From Paenibacillus sabinae T27 (GTDB lineage Bacteria; Bacillota; Bacilli; Paenibacillales; Paenibacillaceae): a stretch of 64,000 nucleotides of DNA. A model generated the notes under the pieces. It was not told the DNA's origin. It was given only the letters and a program-made list of their open reading frames with translations, and made no database searches. Location: NCBI RefSeq assembly GCF_000612505.1, contig NZ_CP004078.1, positions 1,724,001-1,788,000 of the forward strand, given 5' to 3'. The translations under genes were made by a program, and so were the position numbers. Below are positions 37,494 to 46,697 of this stretch, piece by piece; positions within the stretch are counted from its first letter, which is position 1, and each line of letters begins with the position of its first letter.

Positions 37494-38652
37494 TCTCTGC
37501 ATCGCTGCCGGCGGCTGATTCGCCCGGCTCATCTCCGTTTCCGTCACCGTATGCGAAAGGAGAAACGATAAATTCCTCCTGCGGCAGGGAAATCCACTTC
37601 TTAAGATAGCCCTGCTGCAGCAGCTCCTTGATCAGAATCAGCAGAATCGGCGAGAGAATCAGCCCGGCGACGCCGAAGGCGGAGGTCGACAGGATGACAA
37701 AGGACAGCATCAGGAACGCCGAAGAGACGCCAATGGAGTTGCCGGTAATCTTCGGCTCCAGCAGCTGACGGACGAGCAGCACGACAGCCAGCAGGACGAG
37801 AAGGCCGATCGCGAGCGGCGTGCTGCCGATGATGAACAGATAAATGATCCACGGGATCAGAATCGTTGACACTCCAAGGAGCGGCAGTACGTCGAACACC
37901 GCGCAGACGATCGCCATCGTGATTTCATTTCCGGTCCGCAGGATGAACAGGCCAACCAATACAATGACGAATGTAATGGAAATCAGGATCAGCTGCGCTT
38001 TTAAATAGGAGCCGATGGCTTTGAAGACGTTACCCTGCAGGAAGCTGTAAGCCGTCTTGAACGTCTTCGGCATTTTATCATGCGCGACCCGCCGCCAATC
38101 CTTGATCTCCATGCTCAGGAAGAACGCGAGGATGATGGCGACCCCGAAATTGGCCATAAACGAGGAGAACGTGCCCAGAAGCCGGATCATATATTTAAAG
38201 AACACAATCAGCCAACCCGACAGCAGATCGGTAGCCGTTTTGAAATAGCTGTTCAGTTTGCCCGTAATATCGGGCGGGAGATTCGCTATTTTTTGCTGAA
38301 GCCAGGTCGTCAGCTCAATAAATTGCTGCTGCACCACATATGTATAATGGGGGAGATTTTCCTGAAGCTGCAGCGCCTGCGATGCAATCAGCAGTCCGGC
38401 GCCGAACAACGTGCCGAGCAGCAGAATCAGGAACAGCAGCACGGAGATAGCGGAAGCGAACGGCTTGGGCAGCCCCCTGCGATTCAGGAAGCGCGCCAGA
38501 GGTTCGATCAGCATAAATACGAAAAAGGACAAAAACACGGGAGCGGCCAACTGGTACAGCTTGCTGAAGGCGAGCATGACCAGATAGACGGTAAGCACGA
38601 GCAGTCCGATATCGAAAAAGGTACGCCAATATTTTTTGTAAAGCGGCAGCAT
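37459..38652 (-). CDS. AI-2E family permease (YtvI/YrrI-like)
   Basis: A 397-aa membrane protein with about eight hydrophobic segments, in the AI-2E transporter family. Typical traits are LIEPLARFLNRRGLPKPFAS near the start and the late segment ITGNSIGVSSAFLMLSFVI. Related Bacillus proteins include YtvI (sporulation) and YrrI; which is closer needs alignment. The last 30 residues are a polar Gly/Glu/Ser tail produced where the gene runs into the convergent PBP gene. The start follows AAGGAGT. Substrate unknown; despite the family name, AI-2 export should not be assumed. Confidence 0.9.
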   Translation of the reverse strand: MLPLYKKYWRTFFDIGLLVLTVYLVMLAFSKLYQLAAPVFLSFFVFMLIEPLARFLNRRGLPKPFASAISVLLFLILLLGTLFGAGLLIASQALQLQENLPHYTYVVQQQFIELTTWLQQKIANLPPDITGKLNSYFKTATDLLSGWLIVFFKYMIRLLGTFSSFMANFGVAIILAFFLSMEIKDWRRVAHDKMPKTFKTAYSFLQGNVFKAIGSYLKAQLILISITFVIVLVGLFILRTGNEITMAIVCAVFDVLPLLGVSTILIPWIIYLFIIGSTPLAIGLLVLLAVVLLVRQLLEPKITGNSIGVSSAFLMLSFVILSTSAFGVAGLILSPILLILIKELLQQGYLKKWISLPQEEFIVSPFAYGDGNGDEPGESAAGSDAEISRRKAPPEGP

Positions 38653-38718
38653 GGATTTAACGACTCCTTTGCGATTGGGATGGCATTTCTTTCACAGAAC
38701 TGATTTCCATTGTACACG

Positions 38719-38763
38719 ATTTTACCAAAAAACCGTCTTTTTCTTTGACAGCTGTGGTAAAAT
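38719..38763. repeat. Inverted repeat in the divergent region between the permease and deacetylase genes
   Basis: ATTTTACCA (38719-38727) and TGGTAAAAT (38755-38763) form a perfect 9-bp inverted repeat with a 27-base spacer, inside the 348-base gap between two divergent genes. A TTGACA at 38745 has no matching -10. It may be a regulator site. The remaining gap to 39000 shows no gene I can support. Confidence 0.5.
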
Positions 38764-39000
38764 GGGGAGTAACGGTTTTTAAAAGGATGCGACTCGTTCA
38801 GTCCAGAAACGGATATTCACAAGCGTCTGCACGCATCGCTGGCACAGAAAGCGCAAGCTCTACAAGATCGGTGCTGCCGCTTCTTCATGCCTTGTCGCCG
38901 CTTATGCCGGCATTCACCTCTATTGGCCGTTTTCCGCCTGTCAGCTAACAGACGTAAGAGCGGCTCTCAAGTCAACTCTCGAGAAAAGCGGGGAAGAAAA

Positions 39001-40383
39001 ATGGAGACTTTGCTGCTCTGGTTGTTTTATATCTCAACATTTTATGCTTTTATTCCCGGTATCATCAGCCGGATCTTTGGCTACCGCGTCTTTCGAAGAG
39101 GAATCGGAGTTAAGGATTTCGCCCTTACCTTTGACGACGGTCCTGATCCGCAGTACACGCCGAAGCTGCTTGATTTGCTGAACAAGTATAACGCCAAGGC
39201 TACCTTCTTTGTCGTCGGCTCCCACGCGGAGCGGTACCCCGAGCTGATCCGCCGCATGCATGCGGAGGGGCATCTGATCGGTATTCACAATTACGTCCAC
39301 AAGAGCAACTGGCTGATGCGCCCCGGCACGGTATGCAAGCAGATTCAGCGCACCGACGATATTATCTACGGGATTACCGGCGAGCGCAGCACGTACTACC
39401 GTCCACCTTGGGGGATCGTCAACCTGTTCGATTTCTCGAAGCGCCGTCATGTCAAAATCGTCCTATGGTCCGCCATGTTCGGGGATTGGCGCACGAATCT
39501 TGGCGTGGATCGACTGACGGAAAAAATGCTGGCCCGTTTGAATCCCGGTGAAGTAATGCTGCTGCATGACTGCGGCTTGACGCTGGGGGCCGATCCCGAG
39601 GCGCCGGAGCAAATGCTGGCTGCGCTGGAACGCACGCTGGAAGAAGCCAAGGTCAGGGGGCTTAACAGCATCCGGGTTGACGAGATGATCAAGGCGGCCG
39701 AGAAATCCTCGCTGGCCCGGATGTCCTTCAGCAAGCGTCTGCTTGTCGGTCTGTGGCTTCTTTGGGAACGGTGCTTTCACTTCCTGTTCCGTCTGCGGAC
39801 GGTATCACCGGCGCTTCCGTTCCTCCATTACCGTCTGCGCGCTTATCAAGGCCATTCGGTTTCACTTGATGACGGAACGACGCTGAGCAAGGGCGACCAG
39901 GTCATTGAGCTTCATATCGACAATCACCAGCTGTTCGAGCTCGGGATGCAGTCTCGTTCGGCGGCCCAGCTCGCGATCCGGATGATTCGCCGGATGGATA
40001 AGGATATGCCGTATCTTGCGGAAATCATCGCCGGAGACGATGCCCTGTCCGAAGCGAAGGCGCTGTACGGCATCAGTATGATCAACCGGGGGCCGGAGAA
40101 GTTCGGCTTTACCGTCAAGGATATGCCGAAAGGGCTCTTTGCAAGCCTTACGAAATTTTATCTCAGCATTCTTCTTAGCGTCATTCATCCTGCAGGCGGG
40201 GCGCGGCTGAAGGAACGAAGCGAGGCGCTGGTTCCCAAGATCATCGTGATGCCGGTATCTCAGCTGCTTGATTCCTATGGGCAAAAATGCACCGGAGCCA
40301 AGCTCCACAGACGGCAGGCCGCTGGTCCGGAGCATGAAGAAGATATGGCCGAAGCTGAGCTTCCCGGCGCGCACGCTCATTGA
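39001..40383 (+). CDS. Polysaccharide deacetylase (NodB-type) with C-terminal extension
   Basis: A 460-aa protein. A short hydrophobic N-terminus (residues 1-22) may be a membrane anchor. The NodB domain (about 38-235) has all five motifs: TFDDGPD (43-49), HNYVH (96-100), YRPPWG, the W-rich WSAMFGDW region and LLHD. It should remove acetyl groups from an N-acetylated sugar polymer such as peptidoglycan. The C-terminal 200 residues form a second domain of the kind found on YkoP-like deacetylases, containing DQVIELHIDNHQLFE. The true start at 39001 follows GGGGAAG; 38 upstream codons look non-coding. Confidence 0.9.
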   Translation: METLLLWLFYISTFYAFIPGIISRIFGYRVFRRGIGVKDFALTFDDGPDPQYTPKLLDLLNKYNAKATFFVVGSHAERYPELIRRMHAEGHLIGIHNYVHKSNWLMRPGTVCKQIQRTDDIIYGITGERSTYYRPPWGIVNLFDFSKRRHVKIVLWSAMFGDWRTNLGVDRLTEKMLARLNPGEVMLLHDCGLTLGADPEAPEQMLAALERTLEEAKVRGLNSIRVDEMIKAAEKSSLARMSFSKRLLVGLWLLWERCFHFLFRLRTVSPALPFLHYRLRAYQGHSVSLDDGTTLSKGDQVIELHIDNHQLFELGMQSRSAAQLAIRMIRRMDKDMPYLAEIIAGDDALSEAKALYGISMINRGPEKFGFTVKDMPKGLFASLTKFYLSILLSVIHPAGGARLKERSEALVPKIIVMPVSQLLDSYGQKCTGAKLHRRQAAGPEHEEDMAEAELPGAHAH

Positions 40384-40436
40384 TTAGGCAATTATCCGCA
40401 TATAGAGATCCCTTTCTGGAAGACGCTCAGTCAGAA

Positions 40437-40478
40437 CCCTTTGGCGGGATTTGGCGGCGTCCGACGGAAAGGGCTTTT
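40437..40478 (+). terminator. Terminator-like hairpin after the deacetylase gene
   Basis: CCCTTT (40437-40442) pairs with AAAGGG (40468-40473), with weaker internal pairing, followed by CTTTTTATT. It is the only structure I support in the 277-base gap before the beta-glucosidase. Confidence 0.55.
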
Positions 40479-40660
40479 TATTATGGCAATAGCTGGCGCG
40501 ACTGCCCCTTTGTGTTACTTGTTTTGTACGAAGGACTTTCGTACCCGTTTCAAAAAAAACAAAATGAGCTCCTTTCTCATTGACGCTTCAAAAAGGTAAT
40601 ATAGAAGTGTGGAAGTCATCATTTTTTTGTCACCCTAACGATAACAGGAGGTTCTTGCCA

Positions 40661-41998
40661 ATGAAACCCGTACAGTTTCCGCAGGATTTTATCTGGGGCG
40701 CGGCTACCGCTTCGTACCAAATCGAAGGCGCTTACGATGAAGACGGCAGAGGGATGTCCATCTGGGACACGTTCGCCCGGATTCCCGGAAAAGTTGAGAA
40801 CATGGACAACGGAGACGTCGCCTGCGACAGCTATCACCGGTTCCGCGAGGATATCGCCTTTATGAAGGAGCTCGGCGTTAAAGCTTACCGGTTCTCCATT
40901 GCCTGGCCGCGGATTTTTCCCGAAGGCACGGGGGAGCTTAACCCGGAAGGGCTTGCTTACTATGATGCTTTGGTTGACGCACTGCTAGAGAACGGGATCG
41001 AGCCCGTATGCACGCTGTACCACTGGGACCTGCCCCAAACGCTGCAGGATGCGGGAGGATGGGAGAACCGGGCGACTGTCGATGCATTTGCCGAATATGC
41101 GAAGACGCTGTTCCGCGCTCTGGGAGGCAGAATCAAGACATGGATAACGATTAACGAACCTTGGTGTGTGTCGTTTCTGTCCAATTACCTTGGAGTGCAT
41201 GCGCCCGGCAACATGGATTTGCAGCTCGCCGTAACCGTTTCCCATCATTTGCTGCTGGCACACGGAATGGCCGTTCGAACCTTTCGGGAATTGGAAATCC
41301 CCGGAGAAATCGGCTTTGCCCCCAATGTAACGTGGATGGAGCCATACAGCAGCCGGAAAAAGGATACAGATGCCTGCAAACGGGAGAACGGCTGGTTCAT
41401 AGAATGGTTTATGGACCCGGTATTCAAGGGCGAGTATCCGTCCTTTCTGGTCAAATGGTTCCGGGAGAAGGGAGCGGTGGTTCCCGCACTGGAAGGCGAT
41501 CTGGAGCTTATCCGTGAGAAGATCGATTTTCTTGGCATCAATTACTATTCCGGCTCCGTGGCAAAATACGGCGAGCAAGCGGGTCTTATGGCATGCGAAC
41601 CGGTGGACATGGGGTATGCCCGGACGGATATCGGCTGGCCGATTTACCCGGAGGGCTTTTACAAAGCGCTGAGCTATATAGGCGGCCGTTACGGCGATAT
41701 TCCGATCTACATTACGGAGAATGGGGCCTGCTACAACGACGGACCGGACAGGGGAATCGTGGCGGATCAGAAGCGGATTGATTATCTGTACCAGCATCTG
41801 CTCCAGCTTCACCGCAGCATCGGCAGCGGTATTCCGGTCAAAGGATATTTTGCCTGGTCGCTGCTCGACAATTTCGAGTGGGCTTTCGGATACAGCATGC
41901 GGTTCGGACTGATCCATGTGGATTACGATACGCTTGTCCGTACGCCGAAAGACAGCTATTACTGGTATCAGGATGTAATCGAAACGGGCGAGGTTTAA
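40661..41998 (+). CDS. bglA: GH1 family beta-glucosidase
   Basis: A 445-aa glycoside hydrolase family 1 enzyme of normal length, with no signal peptide, so cytosolic. FIWGAATASYQIEGA near the start is the family N-terminal signature. The acid/base Glu166 lies in TINEPW and the nucleophile Glu353 in ITENG. WSLLDNFEWAFGY shows the glucose-binding Glu-Trp pattern of true beta-glucosidases, not the 6-phospho type, so it should hydrolyse cellobiose-like sugars that enter unphosphorylated. ATG at 40661 follows AGGAGG; the 27 upstream codons are not conserved-looking. It appears to be a single gene, ending at a bidirectional terminator. Confidence 0.96.
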   Translation: MKPVQFPQDFIWGAATASYQIEGAYDEDGRGMSIWDTFARIPGKVENMDNGDVACDSYHRFREDIAFMKELGVKAYRFSIAWPRIFPEGTGELNPEGLAYYDALVDALLENGIEPVCTLYHWDLPQTLQDAGGWENRATVDAFAEYAKTLFRALGGRIKTWITINEPWCVSFLSNYLGVHAPGNMDLQLAVTVSHHLLLAHGMAVRTFRELEIPGEIGFAPNVTWMEPYSSRKKDTDACKRENGWFIEWFMDPVFKGEYPSFLVKWFREKGAVVPALEGDLELIREKIDFLGINYYSGSVAKYGEQAGLMACEPVDMGYARTDIGWPIYPEGFYKALSYIGGRYGDIPIYITENGACYNDGPDRGIVADQKRIDYLYQHLLQLHRSIGSGIPVKGYFAWSLLDNFEWAFGYSMRFGLIHVDYDTLVRTPKDSYYWYQDVIETGEV

Positions 41999-42041
41999 GG
42001 CAGGAACGCTGAGCGGAAACTGCATAAATGAGGATTCGCCT

Positions 42042-42100
42042 CAAAAAAACAGCCCGGAAGGCTTTCGTCGATTAGACGATGCCTTCCGGGCTTGTTTGTT
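42042..42100. terminator. Bidirectional terminator between bglA and ilvD
   Basis: AGCCCGGAAGGC (42051-42062) pairs perfectly with GCCTTCCGGGCT (42081-42092); CGTC/GACG pairs inside. An A-run on the left and a T-rich tail on the right let it serve both convergent genes. Confidence 0.9.
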
Positions 42101-42149
42101 GAATGGCCGCAGCCAGTATCACAATCTGTTCCGCTGGCCTGCGGGAAAA

Positions 42150-43835
42150 TTAAATTTTGAGTACGCCGCCCTTGCTGGCGTTCGTAACAAGCTTGGAGTA
42201 GCGGGCCAGGTAGCCCGTCTTCACTTTGGGCTCGAACTCCACCCAGTCTTTGCGGCGGTCCGCCAGCTCCTCTTCGCTGACATGCAGCTCGATCTTGCGG
42301 TTGTTCAGATCCAGCTCGATGATATCGCCGTCGCGAACGAAGGCAATCGGTCCGCCTTCCGCCGCCTCCGGCGAGATATGGCCGATGCTGATGCCGCGGG
42401 AAGCGCCCGAGAAGCGGCCGTCGGTGATCAGGCCGACTTTGGCGCCAAGGCCCATGCCAACGATCTGCGAGGTCGGGGCGAGCATTTCCGGCATACCCGG
42501 TCCGCCTTTCGGACCTTCGTAGCGGATTACGACGACATGGCCTTCTTTAACCTTGCCGCCCGCGATGCCTTGCAGCGCTTCTTCCTGGGAATCAAAGCAG
42601 ATAGCCGGGCCTTTATGGTAGCCGCCCACGGACGGGTCCACCGCTCCGACTTTGATGATGGAGCCTTCCGGCGCCAGGTTGCCGTACAGCACGGACAATC
42701 CGCCGACCGCAGAGTACGGGTTGTCCAGTGTATGGATAACGCTCGTATCCTGAATTTCATGTCCGGTAACATTCTCTGCAAGTGTCTTTCCGGAAACGGT
42801 CATGCAATCGCCGAACAGCGTGCCCGGCTTCTTCAGCAGCTCGTTCAGCACGGCGCTGACGCCGCCTGCCCGGTCCACGTCCTCGATGAAGATGTCCGAA
42901 GCGGGAGCCAGCTTGGACAGATACGGTGTGCGGTTGGCGACTTCGTTGATCCGCTCAAGCGGGTATTCGATGTCGGCTTCCTGTGCGAGCGCAAGGGTGT
43001 GCAGCACCGTGTTGGTGGAGCCGCCCATCGCCATGTCCAGGGCAAAGGCGTTGTCGATCGACTCTTTGGTCACGATATCGCGGGGCTTCAGGTCCAGCTT
43101 GATCAGCTCCATGAGCTGTTTGGCGGACTTCCGTACAAATTCCTTGCGCTCTTCCGCTACGGCCAGAATCGTGCCGTTGCCCGGCAGGGCGAGGCCCAGA
43201 GCTTCCGCCAGACAGTTCATCGAGTTGGCGGTGAACATGCCCGAACAGGAACCACAGGTCGGACAGCCATATTGTTCCAGTTCTGTCAGCTCTGCGTCGT
43301 TGATCTTGCCGACCTGGTACGCGCCGACGCCTTCAAAGACGGAGGTCAGCGACAGTTTGCGGCCCTTGCTGTCCACGCCGGCCTTCATCGGTCCGCCGCT
43401 GACGAAGATGGTCGGGATGTTGACGCGCAGCGCGCCCATCATCATGCCCGGCGTAATCTTGTCGCAGTTCGGGATGCAGACCATGCCGTCGAACCAGTGC
43501 GCGGATACGACCGTTTCCAGGGAGTCGGCGATAATCTCGCGGCTGGGCAGCGAGTAGCGCATGCCGATATGTCCCATGGCGATGCCGTCGTCAACGCCGA
43601 TTGTATTGAATTCAAAAGGAACGCCGCCCGCTTCGCGGATCGCTTCCTTGACGATTTTGCCGAATTCCTGAAGATGCACATGACCCGGCACGATATCGAT
43701 ATACGAATTGCAGACCGCGATGAACGGTTTGCCGAAATCCTCTTCCTTAACGCCTGCGGCCCGCAGCAGACTGCGGTGCGGGGCCCGGTCAAAGCCCTTC
43801 TTGATCATGTCTGAACGCATTTTCTTGGCTGCCAT
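42150..43835 (-). CDS. ilvD: Dihydroxy-acid dehydratase
   Basis: A 561-aa enzyme of the IlvD/Edd family. It converts 2,3-dihydroxy-3-methyl acids to 2-keto acids in isoleucine, valine and leucine synthesis. Iron-sulfur Cys residues are visible in [22 protein letters not shown] and [17 protein letters not shown]. Other family segments include [22 protein letters not shown] at 43835 gives the usual [14 protein letters not shown] start; a TTG at 43844 is too near the AAGGGGG ribosome binding site. The gene stands alone, without other ilv genes, behind a leader of about 260 bases. Confidence 0.97.
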   Translation of the reverse strand: MAAKKMRSDMIKKGFDRAPHRSLLRAAGVKEEDFGKPFIAVCNSYIDIVPGHVHLQEFGKIVKEAIREAGGVPFEFNTIGVDDGIAMGHIGMRYSLPSREIIADSLETVVSAHWFDGMVCIPNCDKITPGMMMGALRVNIPTIFVSGGPMKAGVDSKGRKLSLTSVFEGVGAYQVGKINDAELTELEQYGCPTCGSCSGMFTANSMNCLAEALGLALPGNGTILAVAEERKEFVRKSAKQLMELIKLDLKPRDIVTKESIDNAFALDMAMGGSTNTVLHTLALAQEADIEYPLERINEVANRTPYLSKLAPASDIFIEDVDRAGGVSAVLNELLKKPGTLFGDCMTVSGKTLAENVTGHEIQDTSVIHTLDNPYSAVGGLSVLYGNLAPEGSIIKVGAVDPSVGGYHKGPAICFDSQEEALQGIAGGKVKEGHVVVIRYEGPKGGPGMPEMLAPTSQIVGMGLGAKVGLITDGRFSGASRGISIGHISPEAAEGGPIAFVRDGDIIELDLNNRKIELHVSEEELADRRKDWVEFEPKVKTGYLARYSKLVTNASKGGVLKI

Positions 43836-43882
43836 ATTAAACAATTTCCCCCTTATTAATCAATTGTGATTCCGTATTTTGC

Positions 43883-43983
43883 CGCGTTAACGCGCTGCTC
43901 TCCGAGGAGCCGCGAGCCCGCGGTTTATAGAAAGAACAGGGTCCAGCTCTATTCAAGAGGGTGGTCGACGCCGTTTCTATAAA
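43883..43983 (-). promoter_or_regulatory. Structured ilvD leader
   Basis: On the ilvD strand this leader holds a perfect 10-bp inverted repeat (TTTATAGAAA at 43974-43983 with TTTCTATAAA at 43924-43933, plus-strand positions) around 40 bases. It also holds a CCGCG/CGCGG hairpin and the palindrome CGCGTTAACGCG (43883-43894). I see no intact T-box core (TGGNACC) and no clear terminator, so attenuation is only inferred. This, with the promoters at 44105 and 44153, accounts for the 385-base gap. Confidence 0.4.
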
Positions 43984-44104
43984 AATATAAAGGCTGCAAA
44001 CCGCCTGAAGGTAAGGTCAGGCTTTGCTCATTTATTAGTAGAGTCTATCATAAAGGACCGCTTTTTTCTACCGGACGATGTTAAGTTTATCACAAACTTT
44101 ATTC

Positions 44105-44113
44105 ATTATAGCA
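44105..44113 (-). promoter_or_regulatory. Extended -10 promoter of ilvD
   Basis: On the minus strand TGCTATAAT is a consensus extended -10 element. No good -35 precedes it. It would give an ilvD leader of about 260 bases. Confidence 0.6.
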
Positions 44114-44152
44114 AAGCTGATGGGCTGTCCGATTGTGGCAAATTGTAGAAGG

Positions 44153-44181
44153 TTGTTTGCTTGTAGCGATTCCTCTATAAT
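44153..44181 (+). promoter_or_regulatory. Sigma-A promoter of the hydrolase gene
   Basis: TTGTTT (44153-44158), 17-base spacer, consensus TATAAT (44176-44181), about 40 bases before the hydrolase start. It is divergent to the ilvD promoter. Confidence 0.7.
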
Positions 44182-44220
44182 TTTCCTTAAGTACAAGCGA
44201 CGCATGCGGTAAATCCGGGA

Positions 44221-44970
44221 GTGGACAAATTGACTGAGACTCGTACGAAGCGCGGTTTCGCATTGTTGGTGCTGGCGTTCATCGCGGCTGTAGCGCTGGC
44301 TCTCTGGGTTTATTTGAAGCCTTACGCCTTGACAGGCCAGGCCGAAACAGCCCTGGTCTCCGGCAAGGGAATCACCATCGAGATGAATGATAACTGGATT
44401 TCCCTCGAGCCTTTGGCGGCAAGCGGTGCAGGCGTCATTTTTTATCCGGGGGGTCTCGTAAAAGCCGAAGCGTATGCGCCGCTAGCCAGAGGATTGGCTG
44501 CAGCCGGGCATCCGGTCTACATCGCCCGCATGCCGCTTAATCTCGCGATGACCCGCAGCGATGCGGCGGAGGAGATCATTCGCGTGCATCCGGGCCTGTC
44601 CTTTGTGCTGGGCGGGCATTCGCTGGGAGGCGTGATAGCGGCGCGGTATGCCGCAAGTCATCCCGACGAGCTGGCAGGTGTGTTCTTCCTTGCTTCCTAT
44701 CCGGATGAGAAAGGGAGCCTGAAGTCGACAACGCTGGCTGTCCTGTCGGTGCTGGGTACGGAAGACAAGGTGGTCGATCCGAAAAAGTACCGCGAGGGCA
44801 GAGCCTACCTGCCGGACAGCACCGTGTACTATTCGCTGGAAGGCGGTAACCACGCCCAGTTCGGCAGCTACGGCCCCCAAAAAGGAGACGGAGAGGCAAC
44901 GATAACCGAGAATGCCCAGCAGAAAGAGACCGTTCGTGCGCTGCTTGATTGGATGAGCAATTTACGCTGA
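44221..44970 (+). CDS. Alpha/beta hydrolase, membrane-anchored
   Basis: A 249-aa protein with one N-terminal membrane segment (about residues 11-31), then an alpha/beta hydrolase-5-like domain. The nucleophile motif is GGHSLGG (Ser in the middle), the acid is probably in GTEDKVVD, and the His lies in GGNHAQFG. Substrate unknown; small esters or lipids are possible. The GTG at 44221 is used here, but TTG at 44230 is better spaced from GGGAG and may be the true start. It is followed 83 bases later by a HAD phosphatase gene. Confidence 0.85.
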   Translation: MDKLTETRTKRGFALLVLAFIAAVALALWVYLKPYALTGQAETALVSGKGITIEMNDNWISLEPLAASGAGVIFYPGGLVKAEAYAPLARGLAAAGHPVYIARMPLNLAMTRSDAAEEIIRVHPGLSFVLGGHSLGGVIAARYAASHPDELAGVFFLASYPDEKGSLKSTTLAVLSVLGTEDKVVDPKKYREGRAYLPDSTVYYSLEGGNHAQFGSYGPQKGDGEATITENAQQKETVRALLDWMSNLR

Positions 44971-45053
44971 TCCCGGATGTGTCCGCTAGGCACCGGCTGC
45001 GGCCCTCCGGGATGCGAAGGCCGCAGTACATAAGGACGAAGGGAGATACGAAA

Positions 45054-45821
45054 GTGCCTCTACTGCATGCAAACGGCATTTCCGTGCCCTGCAAAGCCAT
45101 CCTGTTCGACAAAGACGGCACACTGCTGGATCTGATGGAAATGTGGGGGACATGGGCAGAATCGGTGCTTCTCGCGATGGAGACCCATTTGGCCCTGGCC
45201 GGGTCCGGCTTTTCCGGCGGCAAGAACCTGGTGCTCGGCACCGTCCAGAACGCCGAAGGCCGGATCACCGGCTACGATCCCGGCGGGCCGCTGCCGATGG
45301 CGACGGTGGAGCAGACCTACGGCATTCTGGCCTGGCAGCTCTATGCCGCAGGTGTTCCCTGGAACGATGCGGTAACCCGGGTGATGGGCATTGCCAAGGA
45401 TGCGATGAACGTGCTCCGGGAGCGACGCTCCGCAAGGCCTCTGCCTGGGCTGCTTCCCTTTTTAAGGCAGTGCGAAGCGGCTTCGCTGAAGATGGGTGTC
45501 GTTACATCGGATGAGTCGAAGATGACTGCCGAGCATCTGGAGTGGCTCGGAATTGCCGGGTACTTCGGCTCGGTTGTAACGAGAGACAGAGTAAGCAAGG
45601 GCAAGCCTGCTCCGGAAATGGCGGAAACCGCCTGCCGGGAGCTTGGCGTTCTGCCCGAAGAGACGGTTGTCATCGGTGACAGCAACGCCGACATGCAGAT
45701 GGGCAGGGGAGCCGGACTTCGGTTGACCATCGGTATATGGCCAGGCGCGGAGACGGCGGAGCATTTGACGGATGCGGATATCGTCGTGCGGGATTTTACC
45801 CGGTTGTCCGTCTCTATATAG
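45054..45821 (+). CDS. HAD-superfamily hydrolase (phosphatase)
   Basis: A 255-aa HAD phosphatase. Motif I is FDKDGTLLD, motif II Thr/Ser is in VVTSDES, motif III Lys is in KGKPAPEM, and motif IV is VIGDSNADM. The cap is inserted between motifs I and II, as in phosphoglycolate phosphatase-like enzymes. GTG at 45054 is supported by GAAGGGAG 8 bases upstream; the longer frame overlaps the hydrolase gene and is not credible. The substrate is not predictable. It is followed 35 bases later by the sirtuin gene. Confidence 0.88.
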   Translation: MPLLHANGISVPCKAILFDKDGTLLDLMEMWGTWAESVLLAMETHLALAGSGFSGGKNLVLGTVQNAEGRITGYDPGGPLPMATVEQTYGILAWQLYAAGVPWNDAVTRVMGIAKDAMNVLRERRSARPLPGLLPFLRQCEAASLKMGVVTSDESKMTAEHLEWLGIAGYFGSVVTRDRVSKGKPAPEMAETACRELGVLPEETVVIGDSNADMQMGRGAGLRLTIGIWPGAETAEHLTDADIVVRDFTRLSVSI

Positions 45822-45856
45822 CTCTATAAAATTTGAAAGAAGGGAAGATGCTAGCT

Positions 45857-46597
45857 ATGGAAGATTTGGAGACTTTGGCTTCGTGGATACGGGAAAGCCG
45901 CAGCATCGTCTTCTTCGGCGGGGCGGGAACGTCCACGGAAAGCGGGATTCCCGATTTCCGTTCCGCTGCGGGACTGTACCTGACGGAGAAGCATTCACCG
46001 TATCCGCCCGAGCAAATGCTCAGCCACAGCTTTTTCATCTCCAAGCCGGATGTCTTTTTTGACTTTTATCGCACGAAGATGCTCCATCCGGGTGCGGAGC
46101 CGAACGGCGCCCACCGTCTGCTGGCCCGGCTGGAAAGCGAAGGGCGGCTGAGCGCTGTCGTGACGCAGAATATCGACGGGCTTCACCAGAAGGCGGGCAG
46201 CCGCAGCGTGCTGGAGCTTCACGGGTCCGTGCACCGCAATCACTGTATGAATTGCTCCCGTTACTATGGACTGGACGCCATTACAAGCAGCGCCGAAACC
46301 GTTCCCCGCTGCCCGGCCTGCGGCGGCATCATCAAGCCGGATGTTGTGCTGTATGAGGAACAGCTGGACGATCAGGTGCTGAATGATTCCGTCCAGGCGA
46401 TTGCAAGCGCCGATCTGCTTCTCATCGGCGGAACCTCGCTGACCGTTCAGCCTGCCGCGAGTCTGATCCAATTTTTCCGTGGCAAGCATACGGTGCTGCT
46501 TAACGGCGAGTCGACGCCCTACGATTCGAGGGCGGATCTGATTATTAAGGATCGGATCGGCCAGGCGATGGAACGCATAGGGGGGCTGTTGTCCTGA
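45857..46597 (+). CDS. NAD-dependent protein deacylase, Sir2 family
   Basis: A 246-aa bacterial sirtuin. Motifs are GGAGTSTESGIPDFR (NAD binding), TQNIDGLH, the catalytic His in LELHGS, and a four-Cys zinc site (CMNC and CPAC). It removes acyl groups from protein lysines using NAD. ATG at 45857 gives a normal start 10 bases from GGGAA; ATG at 45848 and TTG at 45833 are alternatives. B. subtilis SrtN is the closest well-known type. It seems cotranscribed with the HAD gene. Confidence 0.94.
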   Translation: MEDLETLASWIRESRSIVFFGGAGTSTESGIPDFRSAAGLYLTEKHSPYPPEQMLSHSFFISKPDVFFDFYRTKMLHPGAEPNGAHRLLARLESEGRLSAVVTQNIDGLHQKAGSRSVLELHGSVHRNHCMNCSRYYGLDAITSSAETVPRCPACGGIIKPDVVLYEEQLDDQVLNDSVQAIASADLLLIGGTSLTVQPAASLIQFFRGKHTVLLNGESTPYDSRADLIIKDRIGQAMERIGGLLS

Positions 46598-46697
46598 CCG
46601 TTCTCTTAGGCTTTGGCGGCCACTCGCGATTCTGACGGCCCGCGGCAGTTTAATAAGAACAAGGTAGACACTAGACCAAAGAGGCAGGGGGATACGC

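Noticed and set aside
36006..37547. 513-aa minus-strand open frame across the PBP gene
   Set aside because: Shadow frame in very GC-rich DNA; the PBP has all three active-site motifs on the other strand.
42096..43814. 572-aa open frame on the plus strand across ilvD
   Set aside because: It is antisense to ilvD, which has full family motifs on the minus strand. The long frame reflects GC-rich codon use.
43952..43975. T-box-like GAGGGTGGTCGACG on the plus strand
   Set aside because: It lacks the invariant TGGNACC core and points away from ilvD. No aminoacyl-tRNA or amino acid gene follows on that strand.
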